NCBI RefSeq assembly: GCF_000226975.2
Contig: NZ_CP019285.1
Coordinates: forward strand, 4,030,001-4,094,000
Direction: 5' to 3'
Source of the DNA: Halobiforma lacisalsi AJ5
Lineage (GTDB): Archaea > Halobacteriota > Halobacteria > Halobacteriales > Natrialbaceae
DNA length: 64,000 nt
Of the stretch, positions 44,146 to 52,522 are shown piece by piece. Every line of letters starts with the position of its first letter. Position 1 is the first letter of the stretch. Under the pieces are notes generated by a model. It saw only the letters and a list, made by a program, of their open reading frames with translations, searched no databases and was not told the DNA's origin. The position numbers were made by a program, and so were the translations under genes.

Positions 44146-44793
44146 TTATCCCGAGAGCAGAAGGAACCCGGCCACGAGAACGCCGGCGACGACCACGGCC
44201 AGCCCGATCGTCGCTGCCAGCCCGCCGATCGTCATCGCGGTCATCGTGGCGATAGCGACCGCGACGAGGCCGAGCGCGCCGACCGCGATCGTGCCGGGGT
44301 CGATCCCGCTCCCGGCAGCTAGGCGCTCGACGAGCGACGGATCGGGCTCCGTCTTCGAGGGCTCCGCGAGCGTCTCGTCGACGTCGATCTCGGGGGGGCC
44401 GGGTCGCACGATCACGTCGATCGCTACCGACTCCGATCCGTAGCCGGTCAGCACCTCCAGGCGACCCTCGATCGGCCCCTCGAGATCGATGTCGGGCTGG
44501 AGGGCGATCGGAACCGTCGTGACGTCGCCCGGTTCGACGTAGTAGTTCGGTTGGTCGATCGGGGCGACGCGAGCGAGATCTCCGTCGAGTCGACAGTGGA
44601 CGTGCGCGGGGGTTTCGTGCCCCCGGAGAATCAGCGTTCCCGACCGTGCCCCCTCGAACTCGAGGGTGGGGTCGGGAGACGCGGCTGCGGACGCGGGCTC
44701 GGTGTCGGTCGCCGTGTCGTCGCCGGTGGCTTCGACCTCGAGCGAGTCGCTCCGGCCCCGGTTGACGTGGACGGTGATCTCGTTGGTCGACAC
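44146..44793 (-). CDS. Haloarchaeal membrane-anchored hypothetical protein
   Basis: Protein of 215 aa. The N-terminal 150 residues are beta-rich (ITVHVNRGRSDSLEVEATGD, then GTLILRGHETPAHVHCRLDG, NYYVEPGDVTTVPIALQPD) and probably fold as an Ig-like domain. Two C-terminal helices (TIAVGALGLVAVAIATMTAM and ATIGLAVVVAGVLVAGFLLL) anchor it. No function known. GTG start at 44791-44793. Confidence 0.7.
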   Translation of the reverse strand: MSTNEITVHVNRGRSDSLEVEATGDDTATDTEPASAAASPDPTLEFEGARSGTLILRGHETPAHVHCRLDGDLARVAPIDQPNYYVEPGDVTTVPIALQPDIDLEGPIEGRLEVLTGYGSESVAIDVIVRPGPPEIDVDETLAEPSKTEPDPSLVERLAAGSGIDPGTIAVGALGLVAVAIATMTAMTIGGLAATIGLAVVVAGVLVAGFLLLSG

Positions 44794-44860
44794 GGTGGGT
44801 CGGTGATATCGGTTCCGCGTTCGGTGTCGGCGCGATACTGGACTGGCTGCGGCCGGCCGA

Positions 44861-45073
44861 CTACGCGGGCGTTTCTTCGCGCATGTCCGGCGGCAGCAGG
44901 TTCGGAATGCCGTCCTCGATCGGGTACCGCTCGCCACACTCCGTACAGACGAGCGTGCCGGAGACGACCTCGTCTTCGTCTGCGTCCTCGTCGTCGGCGT
45001 ACTCGGCGTCCTCGAGTTCGAGTTCGTGTTTATCGAGCGGACAGCGGAGGATCTCAAGCAACGACTCCTTCAT
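44861..45073 (-). CDS. trm112: Trm112-family methyltransferase partner
   Basis: Protein of 70 aa: LLEILRCPLDKHELELEDAE, then LVCTECGERYPIEDGIPNLLPPDM. The zinc-ribbon cysteines and IPNLLP motif mark Trm112. It activates several methyltransferases of tRNA and translation factors in archaea and eukaryotes. A likely client, a Trm9-like protein, is encoded at 56797-57537. An acidic insert lies between the two zinc half-sites. Confidence 0.88.
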   Translation of the reverse strand: MKESLLEILRCPLDKHELELEDAEYADDEDADEDEVVSGTLVCTECGERYPIEDGIPNLLPPDMREETPA

Positions 45074-45202
45074 AGTACGAAGGGTGGCCGCCTCCAGCAA
45101 AAGGTTTCGGGAATGCGACGGTACCGCGGTCCGTCGATCGGGCCGGATCGGTCGGCCGACGATCCGAACCGTCCCGATCCGGATGCCACGGGAAGGCGGG
45201 CG

Positions 45203-46582
45203 TTACTCGTAGGGGTCCTCGACGACGACCGTCTCCTCGCGACCGGGGCCGACCCCGACCGCGTAGATCGGCGTGTCGAGTTCGTCGGCGAGGTACTCGA
45301 GGTAGGTCCGGGCGTTCTCCGGAATCGCGTCGTACCCGTCCTCGGCGACTGCCTCCCAGTCGACCTCGGGCCAGCCGTCGAAGCTGCGGAAGTTGGCCTC
45401 GCACTCGCCCCACTGCTCGGTGGTCGAGGGTATCGTGAAGATTTCCTCGCCCTCGTGGTCGTAGCTGTGGCCGACCTTCACCTCGTCGAGCCCCGCAAGG
45501 ACGTCGATGTGGTTGACGGCGAGCCCGGTAAAGCCGTTCACGCGGGCGGAGTGACGAAGCATCGGCATGTCGAGCCAGCCGACGCGGCGGGGACGGCCCG
45601 TGACGGTGCCGTACTCGCCGCCCTCCTCGCGGATGTACGTCGCCAGTTCCTCGTTTTCGCCGTCGCCCTGTTCGTCGTAGCCCGGCGTGTCGCCAACGAC
45701 GCCGCCGAGTTCGGTCGGGAGCGGACCGCTGCCGACGCGAGTGAGGTAGGCCTTGACGATTCCGATGACTTCACCGTCGGCGATGACACCGGGGCTGAGT
45801 CCCGTTCCGACGGCCGCGCCGCCCGCGGTCGGGTTCGAGGACGTGACGTAGGGGTAGTTGCCGTGGTCGATGTCGATGATGGTCCCCTGCGCGCCCTCGA
45901 ACATGACGGTCTGCCCGTCGGCCATCGCGTCCGTGAGGAACGTACTGGCGTTGACGGTCATCTCTTCCTCCTCGAGGCGCTGGCCGAACTCGCGGAACTC
46001 CTCGAAGAGCGCGTCGACGTCGAACGCGTCGGGATCATCGAGGTCCTCGACGGCGATGTCGTAGACGTCCTCGACGAGCGCCCGCTTCTGGGGGACGACG
46101 TACTCGAGGCGCTCCCGGAGCACGTCGGGGTCGAGCAGGTCGCCGATCCGGACCCCGCGGCGGCCGGCCTTGTCCTCGTAGGTCGGGCCGATACCGCGGC
46201 CGGTGGTGCCGACCTCCTGGTCGGACTCGCTTTTGACGTCTTCCTCGATGCCGTCGAGCACGCGGTGGAACGGCAGGATGACGTGGGCCCGTTCCGCGAC
46301 TCGAACGTCCGGATCGAGGCCCTTCTCCTGGAGCGTAGAGATCTCGTCGAAGAGGGTTCGCGGGTTGATCACGCAGCCGTTGCCGAGCACGCCGATCTTG
46401 CCGCGAACGGCCCCCGAGGGAACGAGCGATAGCTTGTACGTCTCGCCGTCGTGGACGACGGTGTGTCCAGCGTTGTCGCCGCCCTGATACCGGGCGACGA
46501 CGTCGGCAGCGTCGCCGTACAGGTCGACGACGCCACCCTTGCCTTCGTCGCCGAGTTGCGACCCGACGATTGTGACGGTCAT
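45203..46582 (-). CDS. purA: Adenylosuccinate synthetase
   Basis: Enzyme of 459 aa for the first step from IMP to AMP. GTP-binding SQLGDEGKGGVVD opens the protein, with ARYQGGDNAGHTV, GTTGRGIGPTYEDK, FEGAQGTIIDIDHGNYPYVT and GRPRRVGWLDM all present. Slightly longer than the bacterial norm (about 430), due to acidic surface inserts. Isolated here from other purine genes. Confidence 0.96.
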   Translation of the reverse strand: MTVTIVGSQLGDEGKGGVVDLYGDAADVVARYQGGDNAGHTVVHDGETYKLSLVPSGAVRGKIGVLGNGCVINPRTLFDEISTLQEKGLDPDVRVAERAHVILPFHRVLDGIEEDVKSESDQEVGTTGRGIGPTYEDKAGRRGVRIGDLLDPDVLRERLEYVVPQKRALVEDVYDIAVEDLDDPDAFDVDALFEEFREFGQRLEEEEMTVNASTFLTDAMADGQTVMFEGAQGTIIDIDHGNYPYVTSSNPTAGGAAVGTGLSPGVIADGEVIGIVKAYLTRVGSGPLPTELGGVVGDTPGYDEQGDGENEELATYIREEGGEYGTVTGRPRRVGWLDMPMLRHSARVNGFTGLAVNHIDVLAGLDEVKVGHSYDHEGEEIFTIPSTTEQWGECEANFRSFDGWPEVDWEAVAEDGYDAIPENARTYLEYLADELDTPIYAVGVGPGREETVVVEDPYE

Positions 46583-46951
46583 AACAGCGGCGGATTCTTG
46601 CCGGGCCGATAAACAGATTACGGTATTGGCGGCACCCTGCCCGCGTCGGAGATCCCGACGCCGTCCGGGATCGAATCCTCTTTATCCGCTGGGTCCCTCC
46701 CCTCGAGTGACACGCAGCAGTCCCGCTTGACAGCCGTCGTCACCGGTCGAGCGGCCGACCTCCGACACGTTTCTCGGATTCGGATCGCAGTCTCCCGTCT
46801 CTCAACTCGAAACTCCTCAAAATCGGCGTCGGACCGGCCTCCGCAACCCGAAGCGTTAACTACTCGCAAGAACTATCTTCGGGTTGAGAGTGGTCGACCT
46901 GTTTCTGCGAGAGTAACCTTTAAAGGGTACAAAGACAAGTTAACAAATGCC
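46583..46951. other. Intergenic DNA between purA and the regulator gene
   Basis: Contains the divergent promoters for purA (minus) and the small regulator (plus). TTTAAAGGGT near 46918-46927 is the likely TATA box for the regulator. No credible gene or RNA structure is seen in the rest. Confidence 0.4.
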
Positions 46952-47257
46952 ATGATAGATAGACTTGAGAAGGAAGTCGATATGCTAGAACGGCATCTGC
47001 AGGTCCTGAAGATGGTCATCGAGAACGAGCCGATCGGGATCGTCAAAATGTCGAACGAGACCGGCTACCCCCACCACAAGGTTCGCTACTCCCTCCGCGT
47101 CCTCGAAGAAGAAAACCTCATCGAGCCCTCCAGCCAGGGTGCGATCAAAACCGAGCGCACCGCCGAATTCGTCGACGAACTCGACGGCAAACTCGACGAC
47201 ATCATCGACAAACTCGACGGAATGAAGATCGAGGACGTCCCCGAAGTCGAAAACTAA
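46952..47257 (+). CDS. Small winged-helix transcription regulator
   Basis: Protein of 101 aa. RLEKEVDMLERHLQVLKMVI is a coiled helix, then PIGIVKMSNETGYPHHKVRY and SLRVLEEENLIEPSSQGAIK form a winged helix. The C-terminal ELDGKLDDIIDKLDGM may dimerise. The TATA-like TTTAAAG is about 26-30 nt before the ATG, so the transcript is probably leaderless. Upstream ATG-less extension was rejected. Targets unknown. Confidence 0.82.
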   Translation: MIDRLEKEVDMLERHLQVLKMVIENEPIGIVKMSNETGYPHHKVRYSLRVLEEENLIEPSSQGAIKTERTAEFVDELDGKLDDIIDKLDGMKIEDVPEVEN

Positions 47258-47500
47258 CGCCGACTATCGGACCGACTCGCAGTCGATATCCACCTCCACC
47301 GATCGCCCGGAGCGACGCCGACGTGGGGTATCGACTGACCGTTTTTCTGTTCTCCTTCGTCGAATACGCGATCCCACACCAGTTCCGACTGGCGAGGGCA
47401 ATCGTAACGTAACTGGACAGTCACAGGATCCGCTGTCGACTCGGCACCTACCTGACGCGTCTCGAGAGCGTCTCGACTCGAACACGACCCGAAATCGTGG
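47254..47500 (-). pseudogene. Possible decayed small gene
   Basis: One frame reads like protein (DPVTVQLRYDCPRQSELVWD, RVFDEGEQKNGQSIPHVGVA), but near its end a one-base change of frame would give RSVEVDIDCESVR with a stop. An in-frame GTG lies before TVQLRYDC. No family recognised. It converges with the small regulator, overlapping its last codon. Confidence 0.3.
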
Positions 47501-47513
47501 ACCGTGATCCCCC

Positions 47514-50015
47514 TTACAGTTCGGGGACGTTCATGTGGAACCCTTCCGACCGGGACTCTACCAGACAGAGGTGGTACCCCTGCTTGCGCGAGAGGTTGAC
47601 GTAACTCAGCTTCGAGCCGCGGCTGAGGAATCCGCTGCTGGTCGCCTGTTCCGTGACCTCGAGCGCCCCCGGTTCGAAGTAACTCGAGGTAACGGCGATG
47701 GCGGCCGCGAGGTCGGGGTAGTTGGCCTTGACCGCCGAGGCCGCTTCCTCCAGTTCGGCGAGCGCGGACTCGGTCACCGGGTCGCGGGAGTCGTTGAGCG
47801 TCGCGGCCACGAGCGGGTTCCCCCGTTTGTCGAACGCGACGACGTCGAACGTCACTCGATCGGGAACGTCCTCGGTGTCGTCGTCCTCGAGCGAGATAGT
47901 GGCGTCCAGTTCCGCGCGGTCGATCCGCGGGATTGCGTCGTAGAGGTCGGCGAGCCCGTTGGCGTGGCCCGTATCGCGGATCTCGTAGAGCGCCCGCTCC
48001 GTGAGCCACTCGACGAACCGGTAGGCCATCGACGAGGTGAGAAACTCCTCGTAGGACTGGCCGTCGACCGCGACCTCGCTGGCGTCGAACTCCGTATGGT
48101 GCTCGAGCCGCAGGTTCGTCGCGACGTCGCCCCGGTCGGCCTGGCCGTCGTGGGCCGTCTCGAGGGTCGGCTGGCTCTTCGAATCGTACCGGACGAAGAG
48201 GTTCGTGCCGGAGAGCGCCCGTGATGGGGCGAGGTCGGTCGCGAAGGACTCGGTTCCGGCCTCTTGCATGCCGCCATCGCGTGCCCGCTCGAGTTCGGTC
48301 TCCAGTTCGTCGATGCGGGACTGGAGGCGGTCGACCTGTGCCGACAGTTCCTCGTTTTCCTCGCGGAGCTTGTCCCGTTCGGCAGCCAGTTCCTTGGCCT
48401 TCGACTCGACTGCGTCGCGGCGCTGCTCGAGTTCCTCGACGCGCTGGGCCAACTGATTGACGCGTTCGCTTTTCCCGTCGGCGGTCGTCCCGGATCGCCG
48501 TCTACTCTCGGTGTTACGGGACCCGGCCTGGGGGTCGGTTGGGTCGCGAGGTGTGCTGGATGGGGATGCCGACCCTGATCCTGCTCCTGCTCCGGAACTG
48601 GAACTGGAACCGGAACCGGAACCGGAACCGGAGCCAGCGTTGCGGGCCGACGGCGAGTTCCCGCCCGCGGCCGCACCTGCGCCAGCGCCAGCGCCGGCAC
48701 TCGCGTTCGAGGCGGCTCCCGACGCGGCGCTCGAGGCTCCCGACTCGTCTGTGGTCTTCTCCGGATCGATCGACGGAATGCTCCTGGTCTCGCGCCACTG
48801 TTCTTCCTCCTCGAACCGTTCCTCGAGGTCGTCCTCCGTCTGCTCGTCGCCGGTCCGGTCGGGTGTGGCGGGCGGTTCCGGTTCTGGCTCCGCGTCTTCC
48901 TCGTCCTCGGCAGTCCAGGAAATCCCGCTCTGATCGAGCTGTTCGGCTGCGGCTTCGACCGCTTCGGGGTCGGGGGAGCCGGTCGAGGTTGAAGTCGACG
49001 CGCTCGCGGGCTCGGAACTCGAGTCGGGTGTCGACTCCGTTGCCTGCTCGGGCGTGGACGGCTCGGCTTCCTCGATCGACGCGTCGGCGTCGGTATCGGC
49101 GGGCGGGGCGGGAATGGCGGTGTCGTCCTCGACCGCGGAGTCACCCGACGACTCGCCGTCGGTGATACCGCGGGACCCACCCTCGAGATCGTCGGCATCG
49201 TCAGTCGTGATCCCGGACGGATCCGTGCTCGCGTCCGTCTCGGAGGTGTCGGACTCCTCGAGCGTGACGTCGAACGTGCTGGACTCGTCGGCTCCCGCCT
49301 CGATGCCGGCTCCGGGATCGACGTCGGCCCCGCTCGGGTCGCCGCTCGAGACGTCGATCTGCTCGATCGCGGACTCCGTGGGGTCGGTTCCGGGTTCGGA
49401 CTGGGTCCGGCCGGCGTCCGGTTCCGTCGCGGTCGATTCCGTTCCGGATCCCGCCGTTCCCTCGTCGGGTTCCTCCTCGCCTGGAACGTCGGTCACCTCG
49501 ATGTCGACGTCGGTCACCTCGTAGATGCCGACCTCGTCGGCCGCGCGTTCGAACGCCTCCTCGCCCGTGACGAGCCGTTCGGCGTTGCCGATGTAGGCGG
49601 CGGCCATCCGGCGACCGCCGTAGTAAACCGCGTAGTAGTCGCCGCTGAGAACGTTCTCGCTCAGTTCGATGTACCCGGTGAACGACCCGTCCTGGAGGGT
49701 GCTATCGACCTCTTTCAGGGGCGTGTCGTTGGTGTAGTACTTGGCCCGCGTGTCGCCGCCGCGTTCTTCCATCGTACACAGCAGCGGCAGCGACGGATGC
49801 GGTGCCTGATAGAGCGTGCCGGACGCGTTCCGGAAGTCCTCGATGTCGCCGTCGAACACGCCGACGATACGGCCGTTGAGCAGAAAGAGCCAGGTGCCCG
49901 CCGCGGTAACCGCCCCCGAGAAGTCGTCGGCGGCGAGATCGGAGAGACCATCGTAACCGCCGCTGAACGGGCGAGAATCCCACTGCTCGACGCGTTCTTG
50001 CGTGCGTGGGTCCAT
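47514..50015 (-). CDS. Large acidic coiled-coil protein (DUF7527-like)
   Basis: Protein of 833 aa with no signal peptide. An N-terminal folded domain (about 1-165, WDSRPFSGGYDGLSDLAADD, then TWLFLLNGRIVGVFDGDIED) is followed by some 330 residues of low-complexity Asp/Glu/Ser/Pro and Gly/Ser repeats. Next is a coiled coil (about 500-570, RVEELEQRRDAVESKAKELA) and a C-terminal domain (about 600-833) with ATNLRLEHHTEFDASEVAVD and VTFDVVAFDKRGNPL. Such haloarchaeal proteins are of unknown function. GTATTTGG is placed for a leaderless start. Confidence 0.78.
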   Translation of the reverse strand: MDPRTQERVEQWDSRPFSGGYDGLSDLAADDFSGAVTAAGTWLFLLNGRIVGVFDGDIEDFRNASGTLYQAPHPSLPLLCTMEERGGDTRAKYYTNDTPLKEVDSTLQDGSFTGYIELSENVLSGDYYAVYYGGRRMAAAYIGNAERLVTGEEAFERAADEVGIYEVTDVDIEVTDVPGEEEPDEGTAGSGTESTATEPDAGRTQSEPGTDPTESAIEQIDVSSGDPSGADVDPGAGIEAGADESSTFDVTLEESDTSETDASTDPSGITTDDADDLEGGSRGITDGESSGDSAVEDDTAIPAPPADTDADASIEEAEPSTPEQATESTPDSSSEPASASTSTSTGSPDPEAVEAAAEQLDQSGISWTAEDEEDAEPEPEPPATPDRTGDEQTEDDLEERFEEEEQWRETRSIPSIDPEKTTDESGASSAASGAASNASAGAGAGAGAAAGGNSPSARNAGSGSGSGSGSSSSSGAGAGSGSASPSSTPRDPTDPQAGSRNTESRRRSGTTADGKSERVNQLAQRVEELEQRRDAVESKAKELAAERDKLREENEELSAQVDRLQSRIDELETELERARDGGMQEAGTESFATDLAPSRALSGTNLFVRYDSKSQPTLETAHDGQADRGDVATNLRLEHHTEFDASEVAVDGQSYEEFLTSSMAYRFVEWLTERALYEIRDTGHANGLADLYDAIPRIDRAELDATISLEDDDTEDVPDRVTFDVVAFDKRGNPLVAATLNDSRDPVTESALAELEEAASAVKANYPDLAAAIAVTSSYFEPGALEVTEQATSSGFLSRGSKLSYVNLSRKQGYHLCLVESRSEGFHMNVPEL

Positions 50016-50052
50016 AATTTAACAAGCGGTAACCCCACCAAATACGTTTCGC

Positions 50053-50331
50053 CTAGATCTTCGACTCGGCGTCCTCGGCCAGCTCCTTCATCCGCTTGCC
50101 GATCCGGCCGGCACTCGAGAACTCGTCCTCGCTCATTCCCTTCGCGAGGGCGTTACCGAGGACGAACACGGCGTGTTTGTGTTCGCTCTTCGATTTGTGG
50201 ACGTGGGAGGGGTCGACGTCGAGCTGGTGGTACGGGTCGAACAGTTCCTCGTCGACGTCCTCCCGCTGGGAGAAGTACTCCATGATGACGACGAGTTCTT
50301 CGTGAAGCTCGAGAAGTTCGTCCTTGTGCAT
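50053..50331 (-). CDS. UPF0058 family protein
   Basis: Helical protein of 92 aa: HKDELLELHEELVVIMEYF, then DPSHVHKSKSEHKHAVFVLG and LAKGMSEDEF match UPF0058, an archaeal family of unknown function. GCTTAAGGG is centred 26-27 nt before the ATG, so it is leaderless. Distance to the coiled-coil gene is 37 nt on the same strand. Confidence 0.9.
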   Translation of the reverse strand: MHKDELLELHEELVVIMEYFSQREDVDEELFDPYHQLDVDPSHVHKSKSEHKHAVFVLGNALAKGMSEDEFSSAGRIGKRMKELAEDAESKI

Positions 50332-50623
50332 GTCCGCGCATACGGACGGTCGGGGCTTAAGGGTTGTGTGGCCCTCAGTCGCAAAACCGGCGTGGACGGG
50401 TCCCTCGAAGGCTGACGGCGATTTCGAGCGTTCGTCAGCGTCGGCCCGACGACAGCGGTTCAGCCCCGCTGCCGGGGGGCGATTCAGCGTCGATCACGAC
50501 TGCCACCATGGACGACCCGAGGAATCGAGAAGCGCGCAACGGCAGAAACGGGCGATGGGGTGGCGACGGCCTCCAGCGAGGGGACTCGAGGCGTGGCACG
50601 GTAGCGCGGTCGAACGGGACCGA
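50332..50623. other. Intergenic stretch without recognised features
   Basis: Only the leaderless promoter of the UPF0058 gene (near 50355-50364) is evident. No RNA or gene seen on either strand. Confidence 0.35.
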
Positions 50624-51781
50624 TCAGTCGTCCGCGACGGTCACGTCCCGGTTTCGCTGGCCGGCCGGGAACCACGCGAGTTCGTGGTCGGCGGTCACGC
50701 GAACGGCGACGCGCTCGTCGAGGTCGATCCGGTCGGAGTGGTTGTGCATGCACTCGATCGTTTCCCCGGAGTCGAGTTCGACGCGGTACAGCACCGTCGG
50801 GCCGAGATACCGGCGGTAGACGACGCGCCCGTTCGTCTCGCCGTCGTCGGCCGGGAACGCGGTCACGTCGTCGGGGCGGACGAGCAGGTCGATCTTGCTG
50901 CCGTCGTACTGGTGGGCGAGGCCGTTGACGTCGTCCCGGAGCACGCGACCGATTGCCGTCCGGACCTGATCGCCCTGTACCTCACCCGAGAGGAAACTCG
51001 CGTGTCCCAGAAAGCCCGCGACGAACCGCGACTTTGGCTGCTGGAAGACGCGCTCGGGCGTATCTACCTGTTCGATGTTCCCGTCGTTCATCACGGCAAC
51101 GCGGTCCGAGATGGAGAGGGCCTCCTCCTGGTCGTGCGTGACCGAGACGGCGGTGACGCCGGTTTCCTTGATGATCCGGCGGACCTCTTCGCGCATCTCG
51201 ACCCGGAGGTCGACATCGAGGTTCGAGAACGGTTCGTCGAGCAAGAGCATCTCCGGTTCGGGTGCCAGCGAACGGGCGAGCGCGATCCGCTGTTGCTGGC
51301 CGCCGGAGAGTTCGTCGGGGTAGTCCTCGTCGTGTTCCGAGAGCCCGACCAGTTCGAGCAGTTCGTCCACGCGGGCGTCCCGTTCCTCCTGGCTCCAGTC
51401 CTGCAGGCCGAATGCGATGTTCTCGCGCGCGGTGAGGTGGGGAAACAGCGCGAACTCCTGGAAGACGACGCCGACGCCCCGATCCTCCGGCGGGACGAAC
51501 CGGCCGTTGCCGGCGACCGAGTCGTGACGGAGGGTGATCCGGCCGGCGTTCGGTTTCTCGAGGCCGGCGATCAGCCGCAGCGTGGTCGTTTTACCGCAGC
51601 CTGACGGGCCGAGGAGGGTCAGAATTTCGCCGTCGTGGACGGACAGCGACAGCTCCGAGATAACCTCTTCGGCCCCGTACTGCTTGGCGACGTCCTCGAG
51701 TTCCAGCACGACGTCTCCCGTCGCTTCTGGGGTCGCCGTCGATTCGTCGGCGGCCGTCGTCAGTAGTTGCCCGTTCGCCAT
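50624..51781 (-). CDS. ABC transporter ATPase, iron(III)/FbpC-like
   Basis: Protein of 385 aa. Walker A LLGPSGCGKTT is near residue 60, signature LSGGQQQR and Walker B LLLDEPFSNLD follow, and the H-loop is VTHDQEEAL. The C-terminal region (PKSRFVAGFLGHASFLSGEV, then DLLVRPDDV) is the TOBE domain of FbpC-type ATPases, so ferric iron is the best guess, with other substrates such as thiamine, sulfate or polyamine possible. Partner permease and binding protein are not adjacent. A palindromic operator candidate lies in its promoter. Confidence 0.85.
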   Translation of the reverse strand: MANGQLLTTAADESTATPEATGDVVLELEDVAKQYGAEEVISELSLSVHDGEILTLLGPSGCGKTTTLRLIAGLEKPNAGRITLRHDSVAGNGRFVPPEDRGVGVVFQEFALFPHLTARENIAFGLQDWSQEERDARVDELLELVGLSEHDEDYPDELSGGQQQRIALARSLAPEPEMLLLDEPFSNLDVDLRVEMREEVRRIIKETGVTAVSVTHDQEEALSISDRVAVMNDGNIEQVDTPERVFQQPKSRFVAGFLGHASFLSGEVQGDQVRTAIGRVLRDDVNGLAHQYDGSKIDLLVRPDDVTAFPADDGETNGRVVYRRYLGPTVLYRVELDSGETIECMHNHSDRIDLDERVAVRVTADHELAWFPAGQRNRDVTVADD

Positions 51782-51813
51782 GGTCGACTCCGGCGTCTGC
51801 CGGCGTACATAGG

Positions 51814-51829
51814 TTTAGGGACGCCTAAA
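51814..51829 (-). promoter_or_regulatory. Palindromic operator candidate for the FbpC-like gene
   Basis: TTTAGGGACGCCTAAA, an inverted repeat of TTTAGG around four bases. On the minus strand a TATA-like CTATAAG (51833-51839) predicts transcription from about 51810, placing the palindrome between TATA box and start site where a repressor would block. The half-site resembles the TTAGG of DtxR/IdeR-type metal regulators. Confidence 0.5.
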
Positions 51830-51880
51830 ACACTTATAGTTGCCGGTCCGTTCCAGCCACCTGGGAACACGAACGAAGAC

Positions 51881-52351
51881 TCAGAGTTCGACGCCGCTGG
51901 GGATCAGGCTGTGCTGGCGGAGCAGGCTCCCCTCGTCGTCGTAGACGAGAAACGTCCGTTTGTCGTAAGTGACGTAGGGTTCCCCGTCGAGAGTGATCTC
52001 GACCTCGTACCGCCCGTCGTCGTCGTTGGCGGCCTCGCCATAGCCGCGGGCCGCGCGGATGAACTTCAGGACGTCGTCGGCCGCTTCGTTGAGTTCGAGG
52101 ATGAATTCGCCAGTGATCCGGTTCGTCACGCTCACGACGCCGCGGGCGTCGTCGCCGAGCGGGTCCTGAAGCCGCAGGGCGACGTCCGTCTCCCCGGCCT
52201 CGAGGACGTCGCCGTCGGTCCCCGTAAGGCGCTCGCGGAGCATCGTCGCCGGGCCGGTAAAGTCGATCGATACCGAGGGTTTGCAAGGCTCGTCGTCGGT
52301 GTCGACCCACTCGACGTTATCGACGTCTAGCGTGAAGTGCTCGCGCCTCAT
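51881..52351 (-). CDS. DUF5793-like hypothetical protein
   Basis: Protein of 156 aa, probably cytoplasmic. RREHFTLDVDNVEWVDTDDE starts it; SIDFTGPATMLRERLTG and EVEITLDGEPYVTYDKRTFL are conserved-looking beta strands. Believed to be a haloarchaeal family of unknown function. It is divergent from pilB, with 171 nt between them. Confidence 0.75.
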   Translation of the reverse strand: MRREHFTLDVDNVEWVDTDDEPCKPSVSIDFTGPATMLRERLTGTDGDVLEAGETDVALRLQDPLGDDARGVVSVTNRITGEFILELNEAADDVLKFIRAARGYGEAANDDDGRYEVEITLDGEPYVTYDKRTFLVYDDEGSLLRQHSLIPSGVEL

Positions 52352-52522
52352 TCCGTGGTTCGTAGTTAGTCCTCCCAGCGTATGAACGTAACGCACGACG
52401 GATCGTCGAAACGAACCGCCTGCACGCGGAAACGGACCATCGACGGACTCGCCCCTCGGCGCGTGGCCGCCTGTTTTAAGACCGTCCGCTCGAGATAGTC
52501 GGTGACACGAGCGGCAGCTACG

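Noticed and set aside
50484-50753. Minus-strand ORF upstream of the UPF0058 gene
   Set aside because: Arg-rich shadow of the ABC ATPase 3' end, no promoter or motif.
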